Assembly (NCBI RefSeq): GCF_017876625.1
Contig: NZ_JAGIOH010000001.1
Span: 744,001 to 808,000 of the forward strand
Length of the DNA: 64,000 nucleotides
Reading direction: 5' to 3'
From: Streptomyces syringium
Lineage (GTDB): Bacteria; Actinomycetota; Actinomycetes; Streptomycetales; Streptomycetaceae
The notes beneath the pieces were generated by a model. It searched no databases. It was not told where the DNA came from and worked only from the letters and a program-made list of their open reading frames with translations. A program made the position numbers and the translations under genes. Shown here piece after piece: positions 1 to 8,222 of this stretch; the first letter of the stretch is position 1; each line of letters opens with the position of its first letter.

Positions 1-1461
1 GACCGACGCGTCACCGGCCGCGAGCTCCGGGACCTCGTCCACCGCATGGCACGCGCACTGCGCACCCAGGGAGTACGCCACGGCCAGACCGTCACCCTGT
101 TAAGCGGGAACCTGCCCGAGACCATCGCCGTGCGCTACGCCGCCAACCTGATCGGCTGCCGGGTCAACCACCTCTACAGCAAGCTCGCGGCCGAGGTGCA
201 GGCCACCATCGTGCGCGACGTCGAGACCCACACCCTGGTCGTCGACCCGCAGTACGCGGACCGCGCCCGTGAGGTGACCGGGCAGGCGCCGGTGAAGAAC
301 GTCCTCACGCTCGGCCCGGCCGAGGTGGGCACGGACCTGCTGGAACTCGCCGCGGACGAGTCCGCCGACCCCTTCCCCAGCCCCGCCCGGCCGCAGGACA
401 CCTGCACCATCCGTCACACGGGCGGCACCACCGGCCACCCCAAGGCCATCTGCACCTCCTTCGAGCAGGTGCGGTGGTTCCACGACGTCATACCCGAAGA
501 CATCATGGCCAGGACGGGGCAGCCGATCCGGCAACTGGTGTGCACCACGCTCGCCCACGCCGCCGGCATGATGGCCGATCACGCCCTGCGCACCGGCGGA
601 GCCGTGGTGCTGATGGAGGACTTCGAGCCGGCGGCCGTGCTCGCCGCGATCGAGCGCGAACGCATCACCCACCTGTTCCTGCTGCCGCCGCTGCTGTACC
701 AGCTGATGGACCACGCGGACGCCGCCCGCACCGACACCTCCAGCCTGCGCCGCATCTCGTACGGCGGCTGCCCGTCCTCGCCGACCCGCATCGCCGAGGC
801 CGTACGGCGCTTCGGCCCTGTCCTCAACCAGTTCTACGGACAGAACGAGGCCGGCGGCATCAGCGTGCTCACCGAGGAGGACCACGACCCGGAGCACCCC
901 GAGCGCCTCTGGTCCGTCGGGAAGGCCCTGGAAGGCGTCGAGGTGGCCATCCGCGACGCGTCCGGCCGCGATCTGCCTCCCGGCGAGCACGGCGAGATCT
1001 GCGTCCGTTCGGCGGGCATCATGCAGGGGTACTGGAAGCAGCCGGAGCTGACCGCCGAGGTGCTGCGGGACGGCTGGCTGCACACCGGCGACATCGGGCA
1101 CCTGGACGACGAGGGCTATCTGACCATCGTCGACCGGCTCAAGGACATGATCGTGGTGGTCGGCGGCCATGTGTACACCACGGAACTCGAGGACCTGCTG
1201 AACTCCCACCCGCACGTCCTGCAGAGCGCCGTCTTCGGCGTCCCCGACGCCAACCGCATGGAGCAGGTCCACGCCGTCGTCGTACCCGCGCGGGACGGCG
1301 GCGTCGACGAGCGAGGCCTCCGTGAGCTGGTGCGCACCGAGCGGGGCACGATGTACGAACCGGCGCGCATCGAGTTCCTCGACGCGCTGCCGCTGACCGA
1401 CGCCGGGAAGCCGGACAAGAAGCTGCTGCGCCGCATGGTGGAGCAGACGGCGGCTGCCTGA
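1..1461 (+). CDS. AMP-dependent acyl-CoA synthetase/ligase (5' truncated)
   Basis: The reading frame is open from the first base of the window, so the gene starts upstream; the first ATG at 46 is probably internal. The protein belongs to the ANL adenylating superfamily, which activates a carboxylate as acyl-AMP and usually transfers it to CoA. Visible motifs, numbered from base 1: the P-loop-like HTGGTTGHPKA near residues 139-149, FYGQNEAGG (A5 region) near 278, GWLHTGDIGHLDDEGYL near 358, and DRLKDMIVVVGGHVYTTELE near 378-397. The C-terminal domain carries the expected late lysine in TDAGKPDKK. The substrate cannot be told from sequence; medium or long-chain fatty or aromatic acids are typical. 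The gene ends at a strong hairpin shared with the convergent TetR gene. Confidence 0.9.
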   Translation, partial: DRRVTGRELRDLVHRMARALRTQGVRHGQTVTLLSGNLPETIAVRYAANLIGCRVNHLYSKLAAEVQATIVRDVETHTLVVDPQYADRAREVTGQAPVKNVLTLGPAEVGTDLLELAADESADPFPSPARPQDTCTIRHTGGTTGHPKAICTSFEQVRWFHDVIPEDIMARTGQPIRQLVCTTLAHAAGMMADHALRTGGAVVLMEDFEPAAVLAAIERERITHLFLLPPLLYQLMDHADAARTDTSSLRRISYGGCPSSPTRIAEAVRRFGPVLNQFYGQNEAGGISVLTEEDHDPEHPERLWSVGKALEGVEVAIRDASGRDLPPGEHGEICVRSAGIMQGYWKQPELTAEVLRDGWLHTGDIGHLDDEGYLTIVDRLKDMIVVVGGHVYTTELEDLLNSHPHVLQSAVFGVPDANRMEQVHAVVVPARDGGVDERGLRELVRTERGTMYEPARIEFLDALPLTDAGKPDKKLLRRMVEQTAAA

Positions 1462-1468
1462 CCGGCCA

Positions 1469-1521
1469 CCACCACCCCGCCCGCGTCCGCCCGAGGCGTG
1501 CAGACGCGGGCGGGGTGGTGG
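1469..1521. terminator. Bidirectional hairpin terminator
   Basis: A 19-bp perfect stem (1469-1487 with 1503-1521) closes a 15-nt loop between the convergent stop codons of the ligase and the TetR gene. There is no clear U-tract, which is usual in Streptomyces. Confidence 0.75.
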
Positions 1522-1532
1522 GACTGCGGAGC

Positions 1533-2150
1533 TTAGGAACCTGCCTTGAGCGCGTCCAGGTGGTGTCGCAACACCCTTCGGGCGTCGTCCGGCGTGACGT
1601 GGGCGGGCTGCAGCACCACCTGGAGCGCGAGGCCGTCGAGCAGCGCGGACAGCCGCAGCGCCTCCGTCTCGACGGCGAGGGCGTCCGGCAGGCCGCCGGC
1701 CCGCTGCCATTCCCGCAGGACGCGCACCACCAGCGCGTGCAGGCCCTCGTGCAACGCGTCCGCGCGGGCGCGCAGTTCGGGCCGAGTGCGCGCCGCGGTG
1801 GTGAAGGCGAGCCAGAGCACGGCCTCCTCGTGGCGGGTCCCGTCGAGCGGGAGCAGCTCCGCGAGGAGTTCCTCGGTGCGGGCACGGCGGTCGATGCCGG
1901 CGTCCGGGTCGAGCAGTTGCCCGGCGTGGGCCTGGATCCGCCGGTCGACGCGGCGGCCGAGTTCGCGCAGGGCGAGCGTCATCAGGTCGGTCTGGTCGGT
2001 GACGTAGTGACGGACCGACCCGATGGCGAGCCCCGCCTCGTCGGCGACATTGCGCAGTGATGCCTTTTCCAGGCCGTCCCGGCTGATGACGCGCAGAACG
2101 GCGGCGGCCACGGCCTGGCGGCGGGCCTCGGGGTCGACGATCTTCGGCAT
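1533..2150 (-). CDS. TetR/AcrR-family transcriptional regulator
   Basis: 205-residue TetR-type repressor. The N-terminal helix-turn-helix spans about residues 8-55 and includes ASLRNVADEAGLAIGSVRHY, the typical TetR recognition helix ending in a Tyr. The remaining 150 residues are an all-helical ligand-binding and dimerisation domain of the BetI/TetR_C type. It is divergent from the membrane protein gene at 2218. The 67-bp gap between the starts holds two copies of TAGC-N8-GCTA, which fits autoregulation plus control of the neighbour. The ligand is unknown. Confidence 0.9.
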   Translation of the reverse strand: MPKIVDPEARRQAVAAAVLRVISRDGLEKASLRNVADEAGLAIGSVRHYVTDQTDLMTLALRELGRRVDRRIQAHAGQLLDPDAGIDRRARTEELLAELLPLDGTRHEEAVLWLAFTTAARTRPELRARADALHEGLHALVVRVLREWQRAGGLPDALAVETEALRLSALLDGLALQVVLQPAHVTPDDARRVLRHHLDALKAGS

Positions 2151-2160
2151 GTTGTCTTTA

Positions 2161-2203
2161 TAGCACGGGCAAGCTAAATTACTTTTTTAGCATGGTCGAG
2201 CTA
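2161..2203. promoter_or_regulatory. Double TAGC-N8-GCTA operator in divergent promoter
   Basis: Two dyads occur, TAGC(2161-2164)...GCTA(2173-2176) and TAGC(2188-2191)...GCTA(2200-2203). They are 27 bp apart centre to centre in an AT-rich patch (TTATAGC ... GCTATAA) between the TetR start and the membrane protein start. The whole block is itself an imperfect palindrome. These are the natural candidate operators for the adjacent TetR protein. Confidence 0.65.
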
Positions 2204-2217
2204 TAAAAGGGTGGGTC

Positions 2218-2700
2218 ATGAACGTCTGGGTGCTCGCGGCTCTCATCGCCGTCGTCGCGATCGTTGTGGTGGCCAAGCGGCTGAGGGGCGAACCCCTCAA
2301 CGTCCGTGATGTGTTCGCGCCGCCCCTCGTCCTCACGGGCCTCGGCGTCTGGGCCCTGTGCAAGGCCGACGGCCTGACCGGGACCGACCTCGTCTGGGTC
2401 GTCGTGGGCTGCATCCTCGGCATCGCGCTCGGCGCGCTGCGCGGCGCGACCGTGCAGGTCTTCGGCAAGGACGGGGTGCTGTGGCAGCGCTACACCGGCC
2501 GCACCTTTCTCGTCGTCCTCGGGTCCTTGGCGGTCATGGCCGGCTACGGCTTCCTCGCGGTACGGCTCGGCATGCACGAGAACGCGCGGCCGGTCCAGCT
2601 GTCCACCGGTGTCGGATTCCTCGGTGAGGCACTCGTCGTCGGCTACCGCGGGCTGGCGAGCGGCCTGCCCTTCGCCCCGGAGCGCGCACGACGGCGCTGA
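2218..2700 (+). CDS. Small integral membrane protein (DUF1453/CcdC-like)
   Basis: 160 residues with about four hydrophobic segments (approximately 3-20, 38-58, 60-80 and 96-118). The layout resembles the DUF1453/CcdC-like membrane proteins often paired with TetR regulators in Streptomyces. The ATG follows an AAAAGGG motif at a sensible distance, and the start lies 15 nt after the second TetR operator dyad, so repression by the divergent regulator is likely. No catalytic motif is visible and the function is unknown. Confidence 0.75.
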   Translation: MNVWVLAALIAVVAIVVVAKRLRGEPLNVRDVFAPPLVLTGLGVWALCKADGLTGTDLVWVVVGCILGIALGALRGATVQVFGKDGVLWQRYTGRTFLVVLGSLAVMAGYGFLAVRLGMHENARPVQLSTGVGFLGEALVVGYRGLASGLPFAPERARRR

Positions 2701-2934
2701 CGCGTGGGCGAGTGGCCGCGCGGGCACGCGTGGCAGGCCGTGGGCGCCCCGGCGAGGGCGGCCCGTCGGCGTCCGTTACCCCGCTCGACCTATGCCGTTT
2801 GAATTTGCCAAAACCACCACGCGCGGTTCCGTTTTCGATTACCTTCCGTCGCAGCCGACATGCCGTTGGTAGCTGTTGTCTGTGTCCGACGAGTCGCGGC
2901 GGTGCGCTGCCGCGACACGGCTGGAGAGGTCTGT

Positions 2935-3354
2935 GTGTCCGGTATCGACGCGTGCTTATCCGAGGCCTTGGCGATCCCCGGTGTCCGGGGAGCGAGTCTG
3001 GTGGACTGGACGACCGGACTCGCCCTGGGAGTGGCGGGCGAGGGCCCGCACCACGACCACGAGACGGCGGCCGCGGAGGCCGCCGAGCTGGCCCGGCTCA
3101 TCTTCGAGAGCAGCGCCTTCGCCCAGGCCGAACAGCCCGAACGGGCGGTACGGGACGGACGCGCCGGACAGGCCGACGGGCCTGTGGAGGACCTCATCGT
3201 CACCGCGCGCGGCGGATACCATCTGATCCGCTTCGTGGAGACCGCCTTCGACAGCAGCGTCTTCCTCTACCTCTGGCTCGACCGCGCCGAGTCCAATCTG
3301 GCCGTCGCCCGCTTCCGGCTGAGGGATCTGACCGCCGCGCTGGTCCTGTCGTGA
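2935..3354 (+). CDS. Roadblock/LC7 (MglB-like) protein 1
   Basis: 139 residues from a GTG start; the start is set by a GGAGAG Shine-Dalgarno at 2924-2929. An earlier in-frame ATG at 2860 has no such support and would add an atypical N-terminus. The fold pattern is that of a roadblock domain: an early helix (ACLSEALAIPGVRGASLVDW), strand G-L-A-L-G-V, a helix rich in Ala/Glu, and C-terminal strands ending in FLYLWLDRAESNLAVAR. Roadblock proteins act as regulators or scaffolds for Ras-like GTPases. It is the first gene of a plus-strand run with a DUF4388-like protein and two more roadblock proteins. Its stop overlaps the next start (GTGA at 3351). Confidence 0.8.
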   Translation: MSGIDACLSEALAIPGVRGASLVDWTTGLALGVAGEGPHHDHETAAAEAAELARLIFESSAFAQAEQPERAVRDGRAGQADGPVEDLIVTARGGYHLIRFVETAFDSSVFLYLWLDRAESNLAVARFRLRDLTAALVLS

Positions 3355-4181
3355 CCGCGGGAGCCGCGGGCGCCGCGGATACGACTCCGGCACCGCCGGC
3401 CGCCCCGGACCGGGTCGCCGAGGACCCGTTGGCCCGGCTGGCCTGCGAAGGTGCCACCGGAGCGCTGCACGGGCCGGTGGGTGCGCTCTATCTGTGCGAC
3501 GGGGCGGTGGTGCACGCGGAGAGCCCGGCCGCGCCGGATGTGGGATGGCGGCTGACCGCCCGGGGGCGGCTGTCACCGGAGACCTGGGAGGAGGCCGTGG
3601 CCCAGGGCGGCCCGGGCTACCGGGCCGGTGACTTCCTCGTCGAACACGGCCGGTTGAGCCAGGGCGAACTCGAACTGTGCCATCTGAGCGCACTGTTCGA
3701 CGCCGCCTACTTCGTTCTGTACCCCCTGGGAGACGGTCAGCGCCCGCCCGAACGGTTCCTCCGCGAGGCCCGGCACTGGCTCGGCCCGGTACGGCCGGTG
3801 CCGGTCCCCGTTCTCCGACGGGAGGTGCGCAGACGACGCCGGCTCCTGGAACAGGCATGGCCGGGCGCGGCGGTGGACGCGGCCCCCGTCGTGCCGGTGC
3901 CCGACGCCGGCCGGAGCCGCGGGCACGGCGCGCAGACGGCGTGCGGCCGACGGGCGGTGCTGCACGCGGCCGACGGGGTACGCACCCCGGTACAGATCGC
4001 CCGGGCGCTCGGACGCCCCGCCTTCGCCACCCTCCTGGACGTCCGGCGGCTGACGGCGCTGGGCCTGGTCCGGCCCCCGGACCCCGGGGTGCCCGAGGAC
4101 GGCCCGCCGTTGCCCGAGGCGCCGGGCGTCCCGGATACCTCCCTGCTGCTCAGGATCCGTGACGCGTTGGAGGCCCTGTGA
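3351..4181 (+). CDS. DUF4388/PATAN-like protein with C-terminal winged-helix-like region
   Basis: 276 residues. The GTG overlaps the stop of the upstream roadblock gene by 4 nt, so the two are probably translationally coupled. The N-terminal half (about residues 25-140) has the DUF4388/PATAN pattern: G-x-L-H-G-P-x-G-A-L-Y-L-x-D-G-A-V-V-H-A, followed by helices and a repeated G-D-F-L-V-E-H-G-R-L-S unit. PATAN domains are linked to two-component and gliding/GTPase signalling. The C-terminal 60 residues (GVRTPVQIARALGRPAF...DVRRLTALGLV) look like a winged helix. The middle is Arg/Pro-rich. It probably works with the neighbouring roadblock proteins; its exact function is unknown. Confidence 0.75.
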   Translation: MTAGAAGAADTTPAPPAAPDRVAEDPLARLACEGATGALHGPVGALYLCDGAVVHAESPAAPDVGWRLTARGRLSPETWEEAVAQGGPGYRAGDFLVEHGRLSQGELELCHLSALFDAAYFVLYPLGDGQRPPERFLREARHWLGPVRPVPVPVLRREVRRRRRLLEQAWPGAAVDAAPVVPVPDAGRSRGHGAQTACGRRAVLHAADGVRTPVQIARALGRPAFATLLDVRRLTALGLVRPPDPGVPEDGPPLPEAPGVPDTSLLLRIRDALEAL

Positions 4182-4260
4182 CCGTTCCGTTCCCCCGTCG
4201 GGATGCCCCGCTCCCATGATGAGACGCGCCTTGAGGCAATGGACAGGAAGGAGACAGTCG

Positions 4261-4653
4261 ATGACGGCCCTACCCGAGGTGCTCACCGAGCTCCAGGCGT
4301 TACGGGTCCGCGTACCGCATCTGACCGGTGCGTTGGTGGCGAGCACCGACGGGCTGGTGATCGCGCATCTCGTCACCGACATGGAGCCCGACGGGGTGGC
4401 CGCGCTGACCGCGGCGGCCCTGGGGGTGGGCGCGCGGCTGACGGACGCCGTGGGCCACGGCGGGTTCCGTGAACTGCTGGTGCGCGGCGAGCGCGGCTAT
4501 GTGGCGACGTACGCGGCCGGTTCGTCCTGCGTCCTGACGCTCCTGGCGGCGGCCGACGCCAATGTGGGCCGGCTGAACCTGGAGGCCCGCAGGGCCGGGA
4601 CACGCATATCGGAGCTCGTCGACAGCGCACTGGAGCGTCGACGGCAGCTGTGA
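4261..4653 (+). CDS. Roadblock/LC7 (MglB-like) protein 2
   Basis: 130 residues. The ATG at 4261 is chosen because GGAAGGAG sits at 4246-4253, 7 nt upstream. It is a single roadblock domain: helix 1 (LPEVLTELQALRVRVPHL), a TGALVASTDGLVIAH strand pair, a long Ala-rich helix, then strands RGYVATYAAGSSCVLTLLA and a final helix. This is the MglB-like form seen in Streptomyces, but no MglA/CvnD-type GTPase or CvnA kinase lies beside it, so this is not a complete conservon. It is 80 nt downstream of the DUF4388-like gene and probably in the same transcription unit. Confidence 0.85.
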   Translation: MTALPEVLTELQALRVRVPHLTGALVASTDGLVIAHLVTDMEPDGVAALTAAALGVGARLTDAVGHGGFRELLVRGERGYVATYAAGSSCVLTLLAAADANVGRLNLEARRAGTRISELVDSALERRRQL

Positions 4654-4723
4654 CCACGGCACCTCTTTTTCCCCTGTTCCTCCGAACCCCTTGATGACCA
4701 CCACTGACGAAAGCGGGATTCTC

Positions 4724-5098
4724 ATGGCGAACACCGAAGCGGCCCTGCAGGATGCGATGACGTCGATCGAGGGCGCCCTCGGCGTCGCTCTGGTCGACTA
4801 CGGCAGCGGCATGGCGCTCGGCACTCTCGGCGGGTCGCAGACGCTGGACCTCAATGTCGCGGCCGCGGCCAACACCGACGTGGTACGGGCCAAGCTGCGG
4901 GCCATGGAGATGCTCAGCATCCAGGACAGCATCGAAGACATCCTGATCACCCTCGGTTCGCAGTATCACCTGATCAGGCTGCTGACCGGCCGTGGCGGCA
5001 CCGGCCTCTTCCTCTACCTGGTGCTCGACGGCAAGCGGGCCAACCTGGCGATGGCACGGCACCAGCTGCGGCGGATAGAGGCGGACCTGGAGGTCTGA
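4724..5098 (+). CDS. Roadblock/LC7 (MglB-like) protein 3
   Basis: About 124 residues. I place the start at ATG 4724 because the family-like N-terminus MANTEAALQDAM follows and AAAGCGGG precedes it. The upstream ATG at 4694 has no ribosome site but is in frame. It is a roadblock domain with the strand pairs VALVDYGSGMALG and ILITLGSQYHLIRLL and the C-terminal FLYLVLDGKRANLAMARHQL. It is the last gene of the roadblock run and is followed at once by two strong hairpins. It shares the LYLxLDxxxxNLAxAR block with roadblock protein 1, which suggests a duplication within the cluster. Confidence 0.85.
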   Translation: MANTEAALQDAMTSIEGALGVALVDYGSGMALGTLGGSQTLDLNVAAAANTDVVRAKLRAMEMLSIQDSIEDILITLGSQYHLIRLLTGRGGTGLFLYLVLDGKRANLAMARHQLRRIEADLEV

Positions 5099-5110
5099 CG
5101 CACGGGTCGC

Positions 5111-5144
5111 ACCCCGCGTCGGCACGGTTCAGTCGACGCGGGGT
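5111..5144 (+). terminator. Hairpin terminator after roadblock cluster
   Basis: A 10-bp perfect stem (ACCCCGCGTC at 5111-5120 with GACGCGGGGT at 5135-5144) with a 14-nt loop begins 12 nt after the last roadblock stop codon. Confidence 0.65.
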
Positions 5145-5153
5145 ATGTGCCGC

Positions 5154-5182
5154 CCCCCTGGGCGACGCGGTCGCCCAGGGGG
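5154..5182 (+). terminator. Second tandem hairpin
   Basis: A 13-bp perfect stem (5154-5166 with 5170-5182) has only a 3-nt loop, and it starts 10 nt after the first terminator. A third, weaker hairpin (GTCCCAC 5206-5212 with GTGGGAC 5221-5227) follows. Confidence 0.6.
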
Positions 5183-6186
5183 CGGGCCGGGGGCGGGGTT
5201 CCCCCGTCCCACGGGCTGCTGTGGGACAAGACCACGAAGGTTCTCTGGGCGGTCGGTACGGACCGCCGACCGCAGCAGGGAGCCGACGCCCCCGCCGTCC
5301 ACGGCCTCCTGGTGGCCTACCGGTACGACCCCGTAGACGTTCAGCCGCTTCACCACAGGCCGTTCACACCATGCCGGCAGTCTGCCGGCGGTCTTCTCCG
5401 GTGCTTCCGGGAGCCGTCCGGGGCCTTCAGCTCACAGGGAGCGCGGACGCCGGGCACACTCTCTCCGGCACACGCCGTCCATCGGCCTGGCACCGTCTGA
5501 GGGGACCATCTCTGCAAGGCGCGGTGGTTCCGGGGGATGCCCGGCCGGCCGGCCGCGCGCTGAGCGCGCCCCGGGCCGGGCGGGGTGAAACGGGGCGGTA
5601 GCCGACGGCGTCGGCTCCTGGGCGAGCGGGGCCGTCGGCCGGTTGCCGACAGCCCTCGCTACCGTCGAAGTTCAGCCACCCGGACGCCGCGGAACAGCGT
5701 CGCATCCTGGGACGAACCTCTTCCGGCGGGCGATGGCGCCGATGCCATCCGTCCGGCCGGTTCGCGGAGGAACCGCGAGGGGAACCGCAAAGGGATTCCG
5801 TACCCATGGAGCCGGCCGAGAGGCGGTCGCAATGCCGCGGACTGTCTCTGCGAGACTTCACCGCGGATGCCCGCCGGGGCGGCATCGATGAGCACGGGGA
5901 ACAGACCCGAAAGCGGGGCACGTAACGCGGATCTCGGCAGCTGCGGGCGAATGGCGGCCGCCCTCTGCTTCCCGTTTCGATCGGTCGACGAGTGAATTGT
6001 ACCCTCCCTGATTGGGCCTCACATAGGGTGAGGTGCCCAGGTCAGCGCCGCTCTCATGACGCGGACCCGCACGTCGATCATGCATGAGGGATGCGATCAT
6101 TTCTTCCCCGAGATTTTCGGTGGAAAAACTGTCCAATGAAATCGCCTTCCCCTGGCGGTGCCGCTCGTGATATTAGGGATTCGTAC
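5183..6186. other. 1-kb stretch with no convincing gene
   Basis: Open frames exist on both strands here, but none shows a recognisable domain, a normal residue composition or a ribosome site. Their predicted products are Arg/Pro/Ser-rich, as expected of non-coding high-GC DNA. Short inverted repeats are frequent, for example CGGTT...AACCG in 5757-5776. The last 180 bases (6000-6186) are relatively AT-rich and should hold the promoter of the XRE/MmyB gene. I could not match any part to a known riboswitch or sRNA. Confidence 0.5.
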
Positions 6187-7005
6187 GTGGACAAGGAAGC
6201 ACTGCAGAAGCTGCTCCGTGCGCGCCGGGCTCTCATAGCCCCGGAAGAGCACGGCCTCGCCCGCCCGGCCCGGCAGGGGCGGCGGGCCCCCGGACTGGCA
6301 CAGTCACAGATCGACCAGTTGCTGCACCGGGCGCCCGGGACCTTCAATCGGCTCGAGACCGGAAATCACCCCAACCCGCCCGAGGATCTGCTGCGGGACG
6401 TGGCCCGGCTGCTCGCGTTCAATGAGCACGAGTGGACGCTGCTGTGGCTCTACACCGTGCACCGCGACCCGCCGTACCCGCTGCACCCCCGGTCCGGCAC
6501 CGAGGTGCCCGGGGCGTGGCAGGAGGTCGTCAACAGCATGTCCCACATGGCGTATCTCAACGACCAGTCCTGGAACGTCCTCGCCTACAACGAGGCGTTC
6601 GCCGCCATGTTCCCCAGCGGGGAGGTCCCGGCCAACACCATGCGCTGGATGACGCTCGCGCCGGAGGCCCGCGACGTGCTCACCGGGTGGACCGAGTACT
6701 GGCTGCCGTTCGTCCTGCCCCAGATGCGGGCCGCCGTGGCCGCGCTGCCCCACGACGAGACGCTGACCGCACTGGAGGCGGACATCCTCGCCGACCCGGT
6801 GGTCGGCCCGCTCTACGAGGCCGGCGGTGGCGCGTACATCCACCCCGACGGGGACGAGCGTCCTCTCGACCACGCGCAAATGGGACCGGGCTGGGTGTCG
6901 CTGTGCACGGCCGAGCCCCTCGCCTCGCCCCGGGCCCGCCTCATGATCCTCGTCTTCCACCGCGGAGAGCAGAGGCCTCGTCAGCCCATGCTGCACGCCC
7001 GGTGA
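6187..7005 (+). CDS. XRE-family regulator with MmyB-like ligand-binding domain
   Basis: 272 residues from GTG 6187, preceded by TAGGGA at 6174-6179; earlier in-frame ATGs would add an unrelated leader. The N-terminal third (to about residue 85) is an HTH containing the block RQGRRAPGLAQSQIDQLL and GTFNRLETG. The C-terminal two thirds form the MmyB-like ligand-binding domain: MAYLNDQSWNVLAYNEAF, PANTMRWMTLAPEAR, then a helical tail. Streptomyces carries dozens of such regulators; some have been reported to bind small molecules through this PAS-like domain. It lies 128 bp upstream of, and in the same direction as, the type III PKS gene, so it may control it. Confidence 0.85.
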   Translation: MDKEALQKLLRARRALIAPEEHGLARPARQGRRAPGLAQSQIDQLLHRAPGTFNRLETGNHPNPPEDLLRDVARLLAFNEHEWTLLWLYTVHRDPPYPLHPRSGTEVPGAWQEVVNSMSHMAYLNDQSWNVLAYNEAFAAMFPSGEVPANTMRWMTLAPEARDVLTGWTEYWLPFVLPQMRAAVAALPHDETLTALEADILADPVVGPLYEAGGGAYIHPDGDERPLDHAQMGPGWVSLCTAEPLASPRARLMILVFHRGEQRPRQPMLHAR

Positions 7006-7133
7006 CGTCTCGGTGACACCCCCGTGAGACTCGGTACCGGCAGAGCACATCCCATGGCACCTGTAGGCGAATTTGCGACACCTTTACACATAGGTTTGAG
7101 CCACACCGCGCCCGCCTACCTCGTGGAGCCCTC

Positions 7134-8189
7134 GTGCCCTCCTACGTCTCGATGCCTTCGATAGCCCTGCCCGACCACGTCGTCACCACCGATGACATCT
7201 GCGCCGACATCAGCGCGCACCACGGCGACAACCCACGGCTGGGCTCGATCCTGCGCGTCATCCGGGCCACCGGGGTGCACACCCGGCGCTTCACCCGGCC
7301 GCTGCGCTCCCCCACCGTCGCCGGCACCGCCACGATCGGGGAGCGCAACCGGGTGGCCTTCGCCGATTCCGCCCGCCTCGCCGAGGAGGCGGCCCGCGCG
7401 GCCCTGGCCACCGCCGGGCTGACGCCGGCCGACGTCGACTGCGTGGTCACCAGTCACACCACCTCGTGGGCGGTGCCCGGCCTCGACGTCCACCTGACGG
7501 GCGCGCTCGGACTGCGGCCCGACGTCCGCCGGATCCCGATGGCCACCCTCGGCTGCGTCGGGGGCGCCCAGGCCCTCGTCCGCGCGGCCCGCGAGGTCCG
7601 GGCCGAGCCGGGCAGCCGCGTCCTGGTCGTCGCCGCCGAGACGATCAGCACGATCTACCACCACGGGGACACCACCCTGGAAAGCATGATCTACAAAGCG
7701 CTGTTCGGGGACAGCGCGGGCGCCTGCGTCGTCACCGGCACCCCGCGCGGTCCGGGGCTGCGCATCGACGACACCTGGGAGTACTGGCTCCCCGACAGTC
7801 ACGACCGCTACTGGGGCCGCCTCGACGACGCGGGCCTGCACTTCGACTCCACGCGCAAGGCCGCGAACGCCGCCGGTGACGTCATGCCCGCCCTCCACGA
7901 CTGGCTGCGCTCCGGACAGTCGGCGACCGCACCGCCGCGATGGGCGGCCGTCCACCCCGGCGGGCCCCGCATCCTCGACGACGTGGCTTCGGGGCTCGGC
8001 TTCGAGCCCAAGGTGCTCCGGCACTCCTGGAGCAGCCTGGAGGAGAACGGCAACCTGGGCGGCGTCGCGGTCCTCGACGTACTCGCCCGCACCCACGACG
8101 ACCCGCCCGGCGACGGTGAGGAGGGGCTGCTGCTCGCCTTCGGGCCCGGTTTCGTCGCCGCGTCCTGCCGCGGCGCCTGGTGCGCCTGA
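7134..8189 (+). CDS. Type III polyketide synthase (chalcone-synthase-like)
   Basis: 351 residues with the thiolase fold. The catalytic triad is complete and of the type III PKS kind rather than FabH: Cys141 in LGCVGG, His274 in VHPGGPRIL and Asn307 in NGNLGG. The C-terminal LLLAFGPGFVAASC matches the GFGPG loop of plant and bacterial chalcone-synthase-like enzymes. Such enzymes extend an acyl-CoA starter with malonyl-CoA units and cyclise the product to pyrones, resorcinols or naphthols. The start is GTG 7134 with GGAG at 7125-7128. The PKS stands alone: the only same-strand neighbour is an MmyB-type regulator, with no tailoring P450 or methyltransferase beside it. The closest functional analogue may be an alkylpyrone (germicidin-type) synthase, but the starter unit cannot be read from sequence. 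Confidence 0.85.
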   Translation: MPSYVSMPSIALPDHVVTTDDICADISAHHGDNPRLGSILRVIRATGVHTRRFTRPLRSPTVAGTATIGERNRVAFADSARLAEEAARAALATAGLTPADVDCVVTSHTTSWAVPGLDVHLTGALGLRPDVRRIPMATLGCVGGAQALVRAAREVRAEPGSRVLVVAAETISTIYHHGDTTLESMIYKALFGDSAGACVVTGTPRGPGLRIDDTWEYWLPDSHDRYWGRLDDAGLHFDSTRKAANAAGDVMPALHDWLRSGQSATAPPRWAAVHPGGPRILDDVASGLGFEPKVLRHSWSSLEENGNLGGVAVLDVLARTHDDPPGDGEEGLLLAFGPGFVAASCRGAWCA

Positions 8190-8222
8190 ACGCCACGGCC
8201 GAGCGGGCAGGACACGTGCCGG

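Noticed and set aside
2935..5098. A conservon (CvnABCD) locus
   Set aside because: Roadblock proteins are present, but there is no histidine kinase, DUF742 protein or Ras-like GTPase.
5427..5995. Overlapping open frames of 136-164 codons in the gene-poor region
   Set aside because: No ribosome sites, atypical composition and no recognisable motif on either strand.
7134..8189. FabH (KAS III) of fatty acid synthesis
   Set aside because: The His motif HPGGPRIL and the terminal GPG loop are type III PKS features; FabH would have H-Q-A-N and G-N-T-S motifs.
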